Made by a program: the position numbers and the translations under genes. Shown here piece after piece: positions 6,601 through 7,202 of a stretch of DNA of 7,202 nt; position 1 is the stretch's first letter; every line of letters begins with the position of its first letter. The DNA comes from JAWXVE01 sp044425575 (GTDB lineage Bacteria; Bacillota; Clostridia; Lachnospirales; Lachnospiraceae): positions 1 to 7,202 of the forward strand of contig JAWXVE010000090.1 in assembly GCA_044425575.1 (NCBI GenBank). The letters run 5' to 3'. The notes below the pieces were generated by a model. That model made no database searches. It was not told where the DNA came from and saw only the letters and a program-made list of their open reading frames with translations.

Positions 6601-7202
6601 CAACTAAATTCGCCTTAGAAGTATCCGCTAATTTTAATACTACTTCTAACGAAGCACCATATGAACCTGTCGTATTATCTACAAGCGTTGATACCGTCAA
6701 CACCGTCTCTGTACTTGACCCAGAACTAGAACCATCCCATACAATTGTAATACCTGTAGTTGCTGTAACTGTATTTCCCGCATCGTCTGTATATGCAAAG
6801 CATATATTAATCGTTTCCGCTTCAGTAAAAGAACTAGTAGCTGAGAACCTTATGGAATGTGACTCAACACTGATATTATCAGTACCTTGATAAAATAAAC
6901 GATCCGCATTCTCAGTAGTACCACCATAATCTGTAGTATAATAATTATCTGCATCACTCAAAGTCACAAAGTTCGCTCCTGTTACATTTGTCAATGGTAC
7001 TGAAAAATACACTCTGATAGCCTCGGCTGTAAAACCAGCATCCGCTGCTATTTGCATTTCATTATCAATAGTTATAAAGTTCCCGATTACAACACTAGAA
7101 TTTTCTTCTGATAGAGTAATAGTCTCTTGCTCAAAGCTAAGGTTATTCACAAAATCCGCCAATGTAGACACCGTCGTAGTGCTATCATCACTCGCTTCCG
7201 TC
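3593..7202 (-). CDS. Very large modular secreted/surface protein, beta-sandwich repeats (5' end missing)
   Basis: The frame is open to the window edge, giving 1202 visible codons. The GTG at 7171 has no special claim to be the start, because the upstream codons (TEASDDSTTT) continue in frame and look like the start of a mature exported protein or a linker. The protein is acidic and rich in Thr, Ser, Asp and Tyr; counting from the GTG, I find only about eight Arg, two His and eight Cys. Recurrent closing strands mark tandem beta-sandwich modules: VGTYIITLGV (226-235), AGTYTVTVGV (340-349), EEGNYNILIKL (671-681), VGTYTATVQL (1023-1032). These are often followed by a VxP[YR]-type linker and a new module opening with [FY]xYG. 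Residues 1100-1135 resemble the MBG/YDG-type module of Clostridia and Bacteroidetes secreted proteins (HTALGIATVTISGN...VTGSISYNYYI). The last ~57 residues are unassigned. There is no LPxTG, C-terminal membrane helix, SLH or choline-binding repeat, so anchoring is unclear. An adhesin or other surface role is inferred. Confidence 0.8.
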   Translation of the reverse strand, partial: TEASDDSTTTVSTLADFVNNLSFEQETITLSEENSSVVIGNFITIDNEMQIAADAGFTAEAIRVYFSVPLTNVTGANFVTLSDADNYYTTDYGGTTENADRLFYQGTDNISVESHSIRFSATSSFTEAETINICFAYTDDAGNTVTATTGITIVWDGSSSGSSTETVLTVSTLVDNTTGSYGASLEVVLKLADTSKANLVEIKSVTNEDQDDCTSYFTYSSSDNVIRYSVDEYPPVGTYIITLGVTEAEYTLSKDTTTVIVTSRDYTFGNLDTYGTIEYGEMGTVGDFSVTDPSVTGDDLSYTIMSVTKDGISDEPADTQSILECFELGAEVDNIETEADVLSLVKQLDAGTYTVTVGVNNKTTGESATIEKEIVVEPYDFGKLSITLGTDNVVEYMYDSTDAVTLSTSWNTTAGETEMSAFTTDGYTVTLSESDTANFIVEYTNEGLEINSTDGATGYAGTTYNYTATFLSADGNYTGTKDFTVEIIASDKTMVTYDLNDTTKYIQIYMSASVVDDAGKLQSFTTATNKLDTNFTYKTLNISTTEEQNGVTITNTSLSGNFVESDGISYNEAWDINVQVDIDVNDDGIYEYSDPTAVLQLTVYKELKATVNPDTTSFAYGSTDTNEVAKILGVTLAGETISGYTVTISTSDNAAYVNDSFEITTLYSSEYIKLKNTSTLEEGNYNILIKLTTSDESQSTNVVLPVTITQGVYDGTVSDGLSGVLDSITVSYTDCYEPVQITTTGLTMNGATVEEGDYIISLDSVKGEYTWYDNEYFTIENNTIEYIGTSMDGDIYQVACLITSTDGNICSAATLQFSIKREWVYTTYYTTDSPYEIEYDKMSVFILDLMTVKYGDENEADLPYGTMGDYSFKSTPSCTEGTAEGMIYYADPDSDSYESQVEGLTFTIDDDGIITIDGEIPEEAMNTTLNLEVGNAYYIQGNGGVGSDSNIELYVQIVSKQIELMTEQATFDYGDDTSVSIAPTRLDGTSYDTTLELLEVTYTYGDLEADMTEEFALGANTISYVGDAKNLSVGTYTATVQLPESEEDCGLVSDTVIFTVEPRTLSKEDFSAFTDWETDESLDAVNGATKAISAAGAVEANTIFVEDDLNISYANHTALGIATVTISGNETNVTGSISYNYYIVPVINADGSITFDSVQLGVQYKLPATSNWKLENDQLTYFAGIAFYATSTDSLTFTPITE

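Noticed and set aside
7169..7171. GTG as the true start of the large protein
   Set aside because: The frame stays open upstream to the window edge and no ribosome binding site precedes the GTG.
1..7202. CRISPR arrays, tRNA or rRNA genes, IS elements
   Set aside because: No regularly spaced direct repeats, no tRNA cloverleaf or CCA end, no rRNA stretches, and no transposase frame or terminal inverted repeats were found.

Overview
The window looks like low-GC Firmicutes DNA, most likely a Clostridia/Lachnospiraceae-type anaerobe. The coding sequence is AT-rich, ribosome binding sites are strong (AGGAGG, AGGGG), the phosphotransacetylase is of the clostridial type, and there is a very long Ser/Thr/Asp-rich secreted-type protein made of beta-sandwich modules. 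Species cannot be named from sequence alone. All protein genes lie on the minus strand, so the gene order reads from right to left.

Layout, in transcription order on the minus strand. (1) 7202-3593: the 3' part of a very large modular surface or secreted protein; the reading frame is open at the window edge, so its N-terminus is missing. (2) 3592-3535: a 58-bp spacer holding three degenerate 14-bp tandem repeats and no visible terminator. (3) 3534-3001: a small ImmA/IrrE-like protein whose HExxH zinc site is degraded to QELGF. (4) 3010-1586: a 474-residue protein overlapping the previous gene by 10 bp. It has an N-terminal class III nucleotide-cyclase-like domain with both metal-binding Asp positions kept, and a C-terminal Nudix-like domain with a broken Nudix box. 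(5) 1585-1390: an intergenic region with a 100-N assembly gap flanked by the same 19 bp on both sides. (6) 1389-415: pta, phosphate acetyltransferase, without ackA beside it. (7) 414-1: no protein gene. The plus strand here folds by hand into three consecutive RNA domains with long helices, a GNRA-capped hairpin and many G-U pairs. This suggests a large standalone structured RNA converging on pta, possibly starting before the window.

How the parts may work together. Pta is ordinary acetyl-CoA/acetyl-phosphate metabolism. The most unusual part is the overlapping pair of an inactive-looking ImmA/IrrE-like protein and a cyclase-Nudix fusion. Its architecture suggests a nucleotide-signalling module, perhaps stress or anti-phage, that does not match a standard Pycsar or CBASS layout because no recognisable effector is present. 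That role is inference. The second item worth attention is the structured RNA at the left edge. The N gap means the linkage of pta (and the RNA) to the cyclase locus rests on a scaffold join.
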